Below, piece by piece: positions 9,186-16,619 of a DNA stretch of 64,000 nt (its first letter is position 1; every line of letters starts with the position of its first letter). Source of the DNA: an uncultured Lentisphaeria bacterium (GTDB lineage: Bacteria > Verrucomicrobiota > Lentisphaeria > Victivallales > UBA1829); NCBI GenBank assembly GCA_905197955.1, contig CAJKAR010000009.1, positions 1-64,000 of the forward strand. Reading direction: 5' to 3'. Under the pieces are notes generated by a model. That model was not told where the DNA came from. It ran no database searches and saw only the letters and a list, made by a program, of their open reading frames with translations. The translations under genes and the position numbers were made by a program.

Positions 9186-9738
9186 GATCGTCTCCCTTGA
9201 GCTGTTCCTTGAGTTCGTTGATTTTGTCGCGGAGAATTGCGGCTCGTTCGAACTCTTCGTTGGCAACGGCGATGTTCAGATTGTTCTGAAGTTTTTCGAG
9301 TTCCCGTTTCAGGATGCCCTTGTCGGTGGGACCGTTTTTCGGCAGGGTGCCTTTGAATGTCCCGGGACGTTTCCCTGTGTGTGTGGTTCCTCGGTGCATG
9401 GCTCCGATGGCGCTTTTCAGGGTCTCATAGAACGCATTGTAACAGTCGGGACAGCCGAGACGTCCCGTTTTCCGGAATCCCGCGTAATCCCAGCCGCAGG
9501 TGGAGCAGAAGATGCCGCTGTGTTCCTGATCGGCGGCGGTATCCTCTTTTTTTTCCGTGTTGAGCTGGTTTGAGATATTGTAGAGGACCTCCGCCAGATT
9601 GAGTGCCTGGAAGGAGGAATCTTCCTGAGCCTTTTTGGTGGCGCACTCCTGACAGAGATGAAGAGTCTTTTTTTCGTTTCCGACGATCTCCTGAATATGG
9701 ATGGTCGCCGTATTTTTATGGCATATATTGCAGAGCAT
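9169..9738 (-). CDS. mcsA: McsA, zinc-binding activator of McsB
   Basis: McsA is the partner that activates the arginine kinase McsB. The 189-residue product shows four CxxC pairs (CNIC at the start, CQEC near 29, CSTC near 78, CPDC near 95), expected to bind zinc, and a C-terminal UVR motif (about 140-178, with the LRDKINELKEQL pattern) of the kind found in UvrB and UvrC. AAAGGCGG precedes the ATG. It is the first gene of a minus-strand run continuing through mcsB, the sensor kinase and the nucleotidase. An ATTGAAAATGAA motif lies about 55 bp upstream. Confidence 0.93.
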   Translation of the reverse strand: MLCNICHKNTATIHIQEIVGNEKKTLHLCQECATKKAQEDSSFQALNLAEVLYNISNQLNTEKKEDTAADQEHSGIFCSTCGWDYAGFRKTGRLGCPDCYNAFYETLKSAIGAMHRGTTHTGKRPGTFKGTLPKNGPTDKGILKRELEKLQNNLNIAVANEEFERAAILRDKINELKEQLKGDDHADKA

Positions 9739-9791
9739 AATGAATTCCGCCTTTCGTTTTATGTCATCGGGTCATAATAGCACGCGGATAC

Positions 9792-9808
9792 TTCATTTTC
9801 AATACATC
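9792..9808 (-). promoter_or_regulatory. Shared upstream motif ATTGAAAATGAA, copy 1
   Basis: Read on the minus strand this is TGTATTGAAAATGAA, about 55 bp upstream of mcsA. The core ATTGAAAATGAA recurs upstream of the isomerase (10964-10980) and aroE (30398-30414). It may be part of a promoter or an operator. Confidence 0.35.
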
Positions 9809-9855
9809 ACCTCAAAAACTGAGAAAAAATTGATGGCCGGCAGAGCGGGCTCGGA

Positions 9856-9891
9856 ATAAAAAAAACATGGAGCCGCGGAAACGGCTCCATG
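9856..9891 (-). terminator. Rho-independent terminator of the isomerase gene
   Basis: A perfect 10-bp stem CATGGAGCCG/CGGCTCCATG (9866-9875/9882-9891) with a six-base loop is followed, in minus-strand direction, by a run of nine T (complement of 9857-9865). It lies 57 bp after the isomerase/epimerase stop. Confidence 0.9.
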
Positions 9892-9947
9892 CTGTGTTTT
9901 CTTCTCCTCAGCTCCGGAGCGGAGGAGGATGTTTGAGACGGAGGGAC

Positions 9948-10943
9948 TTATTTGCGTTTGTCCATCGCGTCGTCGAATTTGATTTTGGAGGGAATGAAGT
10001 CGATCCGTTTGACGAATTCGCAGGCATCCTTTGCTCCGTATTCGCGGTCCATGCCGGAGTCTTCCCACTCGACGGAGAGGGGACCTTCATATCCGGCGCG
10101 GTTCAGTTCGCGGATGATGTCTTCGAAATCGACGTCTCCGTGTCCGGGGCTGCGGAAATCCCAGCCGCGGTTCGGTTTGCCGAAGTCAAGGTGCGAGGAG
10201 AGAATGCCGGTTTTGCCGTCGAGCGTCACAGCGGCGTCCTTGACGTGCACATGATAGATGCGGTCCGGGAACTCCTTGATGAAGCAGGCCGGATCCATCA
10301 TCTGCCACTGGAGATGGCTGGGATCGAAGTTGAAGCCGAATTCCGGACGGTGACCGATGGCATCCAGAGTGCGTTTTGCCGTATAGATGTCGAAAGCGAT
10401 TTCCGTCGGATGCACTTCCAGAGCGAATTTGACTCCGCAGTTCTTGAATTCATCCATGATCGGATTCCAGGTTTTTGCGAAGAATTCGTATCCGGCTTCG
10501 ATCATGTCTTCTGTGACCGGGGGGAAGCTGTAGAGCATGTGCCAGATCGGCGAGCCAGTGAAGCCTGTGACAACTTTGACTCCGAGATTCGCTGCGGCGC
10601 GCGCACTGAGTTTCATCTGTTCGATCGCCCATTTGCGTTTCGCGTTTTTCTTGCCGGCGAGAGCGGCGGGAGCGAAGCGGTCGGTACGGCTGTCGTCATC
10701 GGGATCGCAGGTGAGCTGTCCCGCGAGATGATTGCTGATCGCCCAAACGCTGAGGTTGTTCTTTTTGAGGGTGTCGAGAAGTCGTTTGCAGTACTTCTTG
10801 TCGGTTGCCGCCTTGTCGATGTCGAGATGATCGCCCGATGCGGCCAGTTCCAGTCCCTGATATCCCCATGAGGCGGCTTTCTGCGCCATCGTCTTCAGCG
10901 GGAGATCCGCCCACTGACCGGTGAACAATGTAATAGGTCTCAT
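9948..10943 (-). CDS. Sugar phosphate isomerase/epimerase family TIM barrel
   Basis: This 331-residue protein has the xylose-isomerase-like TIM barrel fold (IolE, hydroxypyruvate isomerase and tagatose/allulose epimerase relatives). Visible metal and substrate residues are in FALEVHPTE (about 165-173), FNFDPSHL (about 199-206), YHVHVKD (about 230-236) and the C-terminal SVEWED. No signal peptide, so cytoplasmic. It is transcribed divergently from the IclR gene that opens the sugar-acid operon and ends at a strong terminator, so it is a one-gene unit. It probably isomerises or epimerises a keto-sugar or inosose; the exact substrate is unknown. Confidence 0.85.
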   Translation of the reverse strand: MRPITLFTGQWADLPLKTMAQKAASWGYQGLELAASGDHLDIDKAATDKKYCKRLLDTLKKNNLSVWAISNHLAGQLTCDPDDDSRTDRFAPAALAGKKNAKRKWAIEQMKLSARAAANLGVKVVTGFTGSPIWHMLYSFPPVTEDMIEAGYEFFAKTWNPIMDEFKNCGVKFALEVHPTEIAFDIYTAKRTLDAIGHRPEFGFNFDPSHLQWQMMDPACFIKEFPDRIYHVHVKDAAVTLDGKTGILSSHLDFGKPNRGWDFRSPGHGDVDFEDIIRELNRAGYEGPLSVEWEDSGMDREYGAKDACEFVKRIDFIPSKIKFDDAMDKRK

Positions 10944-10963
10944 ATTGTCTCCTTTTGTTTGGG

Positions 10964-10980
10964 TTCATTTTCAATGTATC
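10964..10980 (-). promoter_or_regulatory. Shared upstream motif ATTGAAAATGAA, copy 2, with promoter-like context
   Basis: On the minus strand TACATTGAAAATGAA lies 21 bp before the isomerase ATG. TTGAAA stands 16 bp upstream of TACATT, so the motif may contain a -10 box. It is the same as the copy upstream of aroE. Confidence 0.4.
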
Positions 10981-11107
10981 TTCAAAATGCGGGATTTCAA
11001 GGAGAAATCGGGATTTTTTCCGGGAAATCGGTTTTGGCCCGGAGGGCTCTGCTCTTGTTTTCGAGAGCTGAGAGCGATGTTTTTTTATTCTTTTCTCTCT
11101 TTTCCTC

Positions 11108-11136
11108 TTGACTTTTTTGCGGTTTTCTGATATAAT
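11108..11136 (+). promoter_or_regulatory. Sigma-70-type promoter of the IclR operon
   Basis: TTGACT (11108-11113), 17 bp, TATAAT (11131-11136). Transcription would begin near 11143, about 25 bases before the ATG at 11168. Confidence 0.85.
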
Positions 11137-11167
11137 TTATTCATAATTGAAAAAAGGTTTTTCAAAT

Positions 11168-11911
11168 ATGAAAAATGAGAATATCATTCCAGCTGTGGAC
11201 AAGGCGTTGTCGGTGATTGAATACATGAGTTCTGCGGGGCGCCCGGTGACGCAGACGGAGCTTTGCCGTGCGGCGGAGGTGACTGCGACAACCGGATACC
11301 GGATTGTTCAGAGTCTGATGAAGCATAACTGGATCCGGAAGAATCGTGGGAATACCTATTCTCTGTCGCTGGGGATGCTGGCTCTTCTGCAGAGATCGCG
11401 GAATGCGGGGATCTGTTTTGAGTCGGTGCAGCCGGTTCTGGAGGAGCTGGCGGGAGCGACGAAGCTGGCGTGTAAACTTTCGATTCGTCAGTGGGAGGAG
11501 CAGGTGTCGGTGCTTCGAGCGGAGTCGCCGGAGCCGTTTTCGGTTTCGGGGAAGAACGGGTCGCGTTTTCCGGTGATCGAAGGTTCCGTGGGGGCGGCGC
11601 TTCTGCTTCAGGAATCGGAAGAGGCGATCCGCCGGCTAGCGAAAGGGTGCCGCGTCGAGATTCCGGAGAAGAACGATCCCGAACTTGTCTTGCGCAGGAT
11701 CGCGGAGATCCGGAAAGAGGGTTATATTTTCAACCGGGGGAACAATCGCTGGAGAGTTGATGCGATGTCGGTTCCGGTTTTTGATTCCAGAAAGGAGGTT
11801 GTCGCGGCGCTGACCTTGATCGGGATCCACGATGATTTTACCGATGACAATCTCCGCACGCTGGCGGCAGAGCTCTCGGAGGCTGCCGCAAAGATTGAAG
11901 CACAGATCTGA
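11168..11911 (+). CDS. IclR family transcriptional regulator
   Basis: The 247-residue product has an N-terminal winged helix-turn-helix (roughly residues 6-70, with VTQTELCRAAEVTATTGYRI) and a C-terminal IclR effector-binding domain of the GAF-like fold. IclR proteins usually repress or activate neighbouring catabolic operons in response to a pathway acid or sugar. I use the ATG at 11168; a TTG at 11147 in frame is an alternative, but AAAGG sits at a suitable distance from the ATG. The gene lies just behind a near-consensus promoter and 33 bp before the enolase-superfamily gene, so it is probably the local regulator of the whole operon to 18877. Confidence 0.92.
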   Translation: MKNENIIPAVDKALSVIEYMSSAGRPVTQTELCRAAEVTATTGYRIVQSLMKHNWIRKNRGNTYSLSLGMLALLQRSRNAGICFESVQPVLEELAGATKLACKLSIRQWEEQVSVLRAESPEPFSVSGKNGSRFPVIEGSVGAALLLQESEEAIRRLAKGCRVEIPEKNDPELVLRRIAEIRKEGYIFNRGNNRWRVDAMSVPVFDSRKEVVAALTLIGIHDDFTDDNLRTLAAELSEAAAKIEAQI

Positions 11912-11944
11912 ATTCCATTTCATAACCAAAATAAGAGGAAAAGT

Positions 11945-13267
11945 ATGAATGCAAAAGTAGATCCTTCCACCCTGAAGATCACGGATGTGCGGTTCGCCGA
12001 CATCGACGGCGCACCGAAACGGTGCACTCTGATCAAGGTTTTCACGAATCAGGGCATTGTCGGCTATGGCGAGGTCCGCGATGCTTCCAGCAGAACCTAT
12101 GCCGCCATGCTCAAGAGTCGTATTCTTGGAGAGAATCCCTGCAATGTGGAAAAAATTTTCCGTCGGATCAAGCAGTTCGGCGGGGATTCCCGTCAGGCGG
12201 GAGGCGTCTGCGGGCTTGAGGTGGCAATGTGGGATATTGCCGGAAAGGCATGGGGAGTTCCTGTCTGGCAGCTTCTCGGCGGGAAGTATCGCGACCGCAT
12301 CCGCTGTTACTGCGACACCGATTCCGAAGGCGGCGGACGCGACATGGGCAAGGCGCTCAAAGAGCGTATGGCAAAGGGATTCACGTTCCTGAAGATGGAT
12401 CTCGGGATCGAGCTTCTCATGGATGTGCCCGGAGCTCTCAGTGCCCCGCTCGGATTCCTGGAGAAGATGCGCGAATACAAGAAGACGGTGTTTTCCACAC
12501 CGCACGGTTCGATTGATCCGCGGGCGATGCGCGGAGAGGCATACGATCTTTTCAACACGGCGCATCCGTTTACGGGGATTCATCTTACGGAGAAGGGGCT
12601 GGACCATCTGGAACAGTACATGGCGGATGTCCGTGCGGAGATCGGATACGAGGTGCCGCTGGCGATCGACCATCTCGGACACATTCCGCTGGAGGACTGC
12701 ATCAAGCTGGCGAAACGTCTTGAGAAATACAATCTTGCGTGGATGGAGGATCCGGTGCCATGGCAGATGACGAATCAGTATGTACGGCTGGCGAACTCCA
12801 CGACAACGCCGATCGGAACGGGCGAGGATATGTATCTGAAGGAGTCGTTCAAGCCCCTGCTGGAATCGGGTGCGCTGGCGGTGATCCATCCGGATGTGCT
12901 GACGGCGGGAGGGATTCTGGAGACGAAGAAGATCGGAGATCTTGCGGAGGAGTACGGAGTGCAGATGTCGATTCACATGGCGGAAAGCCCGATTGCTTGT
13001 CTGGCGGCAGTTCATGTGGCGGCGGCAACTCGGAACTTCATGTCGCTGGAACTGCACTCTGTGGATGTCCCGTGGTGGGGCGATCTTGTGAATCCGGCGC
13101 TCCGTTACGATGGCGGCTACATCACGGTTCCGGATGCTCCGGGGCTCGGAATCGAATCGCTGAACGAGGAACTCATTGCAAAGAATCTCCATCCGGACTT
13201 CCCCGAAGCCTGGGCTCCTACGACCGAATGGGACAAGGAGTGGGCGAACGACAGACAGTGGTCCTGA
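11945..13267 (+). CDS. Enolase superfamily (mandelate racemase/muconate lactonizing) sugar-acid dehydratase candidate
   Basis: Members abstract the proton alpha to a carboxylate, and many dehydrate sugar acids to 2-keto-3-deoxy acids. The 440-residue product has the N-terminal capping domain and a barrel with K150-x-D152 (KMD), magnesium ligands D242 (AIDH), E268 (WMEDP) and E294 (GTGED), and a further IHPD site near 318. The distance from K150 to D242 is much longer than usual in the mandelate racemase group, pointing to an insertion near residues 160-225. The RBS is AGAGGAAAAGT before the ATG. Co-transcription with an IclR regulator, an RraA-like aldolase and an SDR supports sugar-acid catabolism; the substrate is unknown. 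Confidence 0.88.
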   Translation: MNAKVDPSTLKITDVRFADIDGAPKRCTLIKVFTNQGIVGYGEVRDASSRTYAAMLKSRILGENPCNVEKIFRRIKQFGGDSRQAGGVCGLEVAMWDIAGKAWGVPVWQLLGGKYRDRIRCYCDTDSEGGGRDMGKALKERMAKGFTFLKMDLGIELLMDVPGALSAPLGFLEKMREYKKTVFSTPHGSIDPRAMRGEAYDLFNTAHPFTGIHLTEKGLDHLEQYMADVRAEIGYEVPLAIDHLGHIPLEDCIKLAKRLEKYNLAWMEDPVPWQMTNQYVRLANSTTTPIGTGEDMYLKESFKPLLESGALAVIHPDVLTAGGILETKKIGDLAEEYGVQMSIHMAESPIACLAAVHVAAATRNFMSLELHSVDVPWWGDLVNPALRYDGGYITVPDAPGLGIESLNEELIAKNLHPDFPEAWAPTTEWDKEWANDRQWS

Positions 13268-13294
13268 GTGCAGAGAAACCATTTTGCAGAATAC

Positions 13295-13349
13295 GAAGAA
13301 CGGAAAAACGTGTCGGTCCGGTGAAGCATCGGAGGATTTTCCGTTCTTC
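13295..13349 (+). other. Perfect 13-bp intra-operon inverted repeat
   Basis: GAAGAACGGAAAA (13295-13307) and its exact reverse complement (13337-13349) flank a 29-base loop in the 109-bp gap between the enolase-superfamily gene and the first GH10 gene. The RNA could fold into a hairpin ending 27 bases before the GH10 ATG, next to its GAGGAGG site. There is no T run after it, so a processing or stability element is more likely than a terminator. Confidence 0.65.
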
Positions 13350-13376
13350 TTCCTAATCCACAAGAGGAGGAATACG

Positions 13377-14711
13377 ATGAGCAGTCGAAAAGATGTCTTG
13401 AAGCCGTTTGAGGAGAAACAGGATCTTCTGAAAGACCGGGTCGCTTCCGGGATTGAGGCGAATCGAAAGGGACTGGCCGTTTTGCATTTTACGGATGCCG
13501 AAGGAAAACCTGTCACCGGTGTGCATGTGAAGGTGCGTCAGAAGACGCATGATTTCAAGTACGGGGCGAATCTGTTCATGCTGGAGGAGTTCAACACTCC
13601 GGAGCAGAATGAAAAGTATCGGAAATTGTTTGCGGATGCGTTCAATATAGCGACTCTTCCGTTTTACTGGTCGGACCTGGAGCCGGAGCAGGGGAAGCCG
13701 CGCTTTGCGAAGGACAGTCCGAAAATTTATCGGCGTCCGGCTCCGGATCTCTGTCTGGAGTACTGCGAGTCCAACGGAATTGAGCCCAAGGCGCACTGTC
13801 TGAACTATGCCAATTTTACGCCGGAGTGGGCGAAAGGCTCGATTGCAAAAGAGAAGTTTTTCCTGTATAAACGCTTCCGGGAACTTGCCGAGCGTTATTC
13901 CGCACGGATCCCGTCCTGGGAGGTGACCAATGAGACCTGGTGGGGACTCCACAGTCCCAGAAGAACCAACTTTTACGATCAGCCCGATTATGTGGAATGG
14001 AGTTTTGAGCAGGCGGACCGCTGTTTTCCCGCAAACCGCCTGATTATCAACGAGGCGCACTGCCGCATCTGGGACGACGCTCATTTCTATGGCTCGCGCA
14101 GTCCGTATTACATGCAGATTGAACGGGCTCTTCTGAAAGGGGCACGGATCGACTCGATCGGAATGCAGTATCACATGTTCTACCGTGCGGAGGATGAGTT
14201 GAAAGAGACCGCTGTCTTCTACGATCCGGAACGGATTTACGATGTGCTCGACACCTATGCCGCTCTCGGCCGCCGTATTCAGATCACCGAACTCACAATT
14301 CCCGCCTACGCCTACACGGAGGAAGATGAGGAGATTCAGGCGGAAATTATCCGTAACATTTACAGCATCTGGTTCAGTCATCCGGCGATGGAGGCGATCG
14401 TCTACTGGAATCTGGTGGATGGGTTTGCCGCATTTGCGCCACAGGGCGATATGACGGCGGGAGAAAATTATTTCCACGGCGGACTTGTCCGTTACGATTT
14501 CACGCCGAAGCCTGCATACCGCATGATCCGGGATCTGTTCGGCAAAGTCTGGCGGACAAATCTGGAACTGGATACGGAGAATGCGGATCGGATCGCATTC
14601 AAAGGGTTCTACGGGGAATACGAGCTGGAAATTTGCGCGGGCGGGAAAACGGTGAATCGGACGATTCATCTGGATCGGCAGTGTTCCGCGAATTTCACGA
14701 TTCCGCTTTGA
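13377..14711 (+). CDS. GH10-like glycoside hydrolase, cytoplasmic
   Basis: The 444-residue enzyme is related to family 10 endo-beta-1,4-xylanases. The acid/base is E186 (WEVTNE) and the nucleophile E305 (ITELTIP); H140 occupies the place of the first His of the usual HTLVWH motif, which here reads AHCLNYAN, so the substrate cleft differs from canonical xylanases. There is an N-terminal beta domain (about 30-60) and no signal peptide. I chose the ATG at 13377 because GAGGAGG precedes it; the frame is open further upstream but overlaps the preceding gene. It sits 13 bp before the serine hydrolase. It may act on imported oligosaccharides rather than polymer. Confidence 0.87.
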   Translation: MSSRKDVLKPFEEKQDLLKDRVASGIEANRKGLAVLHFTDAEGKPVTGVHVKVRQKTHDFKYGANLFMLEEFNTPEQNEKYRKLFADAFNIATLPFYWSDLEPEQGKPRFAKDSPKIYRRPAPDLCLEYCESNGIEPKAHCLNYANFTPEWAKGSIAKEKFFLYKRFRELAERYSARIPSWEVTNETWWGLHSPRRTNFYDQPDYVEWSFEQADRCFPANRLIINEAHCRIWDDAHFYGSRSPYYMQIERALLKGARIDSIGMQYHMFYRAEDELKETAVFYDPERIYDVLDTYAALGRRIQITELTIPAYAYTEEDEEIQAEIIRNIYSIWFSHPAMEAIVYWNLVDGFAAFAPQGDMTAGENYFHGGLVRYDFTPKPAYRMIRDLFGKVWRTNLELDTENADRIAFKGFYGEYELEICAGGKTVNRTIHLDRQCSANFTIPL

Positions 14712-14724
14712 GACAGGGAGAAAC

Positions 14725-15780
14725 ATGGATACAATCTCGTCCGTTTTTGAACAGGAGATCCGGGATGGCATCGTTCACGGAGCTGCTGTCTATGCCGGTT
14801 CATCCGGAGAGGATCGGTACGGAGCAGAGTTCGGGTTTGCGGATGCCGCGCATCGTTTCCCGATGCGCATGGATACGGTGATCGACATTGCCAGTGTCAC
14901 GAAGGTGGCGGCATGTGTCACGGCGCTTCTGATCTGCCGGTCGCGCGGATGGATTGATTTCGATGCGCCGTTCACGGAGTATCTTCCGGATTTCAAGGCG
15001 GAACTGTTTGCTCCGATCCGGGTTCGGGATCTGGCGAATCACACTTCCGGGTTCTGCGATGTGCCGGGAGAGAGGCAGCGTCGCTATTTCGATGAATCCG
15101 GGCTCCGGATGCTGGAGAACATGTTGAGAGTTCCACCGCCGGTTCCGCCGACGGCAGAGGCTCAATACGCCTGCTGGAATTATATTCTTCTGTCGATGAT
15201 TCTGGAGCGCATTACGGGACGGCGTTTCCCAGATTTCTGTCGGGATGAGATCTTTCTTCCGCTGGGAATGGAAGACAGTGCACTGGGAGCTCCTCCACCG
15301 GTTGCACCGGAGCGTCTGGCGGAGACTTTTGGAACTGAACGGCCGGGCATGATCTCCGACTTTGTCGCATACCGGATCTACCGCGATGGCGGCGCGACCG
15401 GAAACGCGGGCATGTTTTCCAGTGCGCGGGATCTCGGGAAACTGCTCCGCTGTTATCTGCGGCATGGTGGGGGGCTGGAGAAGGGGCGGCGTCTTTTTGA
15501 CGAGGAAAGTTTCCGGGAGATTGCTCCGGACCGGGCGAAGAAAACCGATGGATACCGTCGCTTCGGCTGGGTCGTTTACGATGCGTTGCTGGGGGATTTT
15601 GCATACGGCAGTTCGCTCCTGCATTCCGGATGGAGCGGACAGAGCGTGTTTCTGGATTTTGAAAAAGATTTTTTTGCGGTTGTCCTGACGACCCGCTGCG
15701 GCGATTACGACCGCGCCAAACGGGATCGATTCCAGGTGATTCAGACCTTGTTTGAACAGCAGCCGATTCTATTACAATAA
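14725..15780 (+). CDS. Serine hydrolase of the beta-lactamase/penicillin-binding (class C) family
   Basis: The 351-residue product carries the SxxK nucleophile motif S57-V-T-K60, a tyrosine motif near Y148-N152 (YACWNY), and a third motif HSGWSG near residue 296. Family members include esterases, DD-peptidases and beta-lactamases. There is no signal peptide, and the gene is between two carbohydrate genes with 13-bp and 35-bp gaps, so a cytoplasmic esterase removing acyl groups from sugars or opening a lactone is more plausible than antibiotic resistance. This function is inferred from context alone. Confidence 0.85.
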   Translation: MDTISSVFEQEIRDGIVHGAAVYAGSSGEDRYGAEFGFADAAHRFPMRMDTVIDIASVTKVAACVTALLICRSRGWIDFDAPFTEYLPDFKAELFAPIRVRDLANHTSGFCDVPGERQRRYFDESGLRMLENMLRVPPPVPPTAEAQYACWNYILLSMILERITGRRFPDFCRDEIFLPLGMEDSALGAPPPVAPERLAETFGTERPGMISDFVAYRIYRDGGATGNAGMFSSARDLGKLLRCYLRHGGGLEKGRRLFDEESFREIAPDRAKKTDGYRRFGWVVYDALLGDFAYGSSLLHSGWSGQSVFLDFEKDFFAVVLTTRCGDYDRAKRDRFQVIQTLFEQQPILLQ

Positions 15781-15815
15781 CAAGATCAAACTTAAATAAA
15801 ATAAGGAGAAAAACA

Positions 15816-16571
15816 ATGCCGTCACTGAAAGACATGAGAGAAAAAGCGCAGGAAGCCGGATTGATGAAGCTGGATCGCCTCATCAAAACCCGTCAGCATA
15901 TTCCCGATACGGAATTTCCGATTCCGGTCCGCGAACTCTGCGAGCGTTATGAAAAGCTGTACACCGGATGCATTAACGATGTGATGCGGGAACTCTGCCT
16001 GCTGAATCAGAATCTGCCGTCCGACATCATGCCGCTGCGCGATGAAATGGTGGTCTGCGGCGAGGCGTTCACGGTCAAGAGTGCTCCGAACTGCATGATC
16101 GAAGGCGAAATGACCTTCCGCGCGCAGATGCTTGACGAGATGAAACCCGAAGGACTCGTTGTCTGGGATACCTCGAATGATACGGAAGCCTCTCTCTGGG
16201 GCGGCGTCATGACCGCGACCGCGATTACGAAAAAGATCCGCGGCGCTGTGATCGCCGGTGGAATTCGCGACACCAAACAGATTCTGGAACAGAATTTCCC
16301 CATTTTCTATCGTTACCGCACGAGCAACGGATCGCTTGGACGCTGCATGATTACGCACTATCAGGTTCCGGTCAAGATCGGCAAGGTGACGGTCCGTCCC
16401 GGCGACATCATTTTCGGCGATATCGACGGCGTTCTCTGCATTCCCCGCGAAATCGCCTACGATGTCCTCCTCCGTGCCGAAGCCATTCAGCGCAACGAAG
16501 TCGATATCTTTGACTGGGTTCACAGCGGCGACACCATTCAGGAGATCATCGCCAAAGGCGGATATTTCTAA
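15816..16571 (+). CDS. RraA-like family protein, candidate 4-hydroxy-2-oxo acid aldolase
   Basis: The 251-residue product belongs to the RraA / HMG aldolase fold (often misnamed demethylmenaquinone methyltransferase). It has the catalytic GGIRD motif with R151 and D152 and the C-terminal GDIDGVLCIP region near residues 207-216. It is longer than RraA of E. coli (about 160 residues) owing to an extra N-terminal part of about 60 residues. True aldolases of this fold cleave 4-hydroxy-2-oxo acids to pyruvate and an aldehyde or keto acid. Its place after a sugar-acid dehydratase candidate fits a pathway ending in retro-aldol cleavage. The RBS AAGGAG lies upstream. Confidence 0.85.
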   Translation: MPSLKDMREKAQEAGLMKLDRLIKTRQHIPDTEFPIPVRELCERYEKLYTGCINDVMRELCLLNQNLPSDIMPLRDEMVVCGEAFTVKSAPNCMIEGEMTFRAQMLDEMKPEGLVVWDTSNDTEASLWGGVMTATAITKKIRGAVIAGGIRDTKQILEQNFPIFYRYRTSNGSLGRCMITHYQVPVKIGKVTVRPGDIIFGDIDGVLCIPREIAYDVLLRAEAIQRNEVDIFDWVHSGDTIQEIIAKGGYF

Positions 16572-16619
16572 TCGTTTCCGTGATTACTTGATATGATAAA
16601 ACAGGGAGATAGCACTATT

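Noticed and set aside
14725..15780. Beta-lactamase resistance gene
   Set aside because: SxxK and other motifs fit the wider serine hydrolase family, there is no signal peptide, and the operon is for carbohydrate use.
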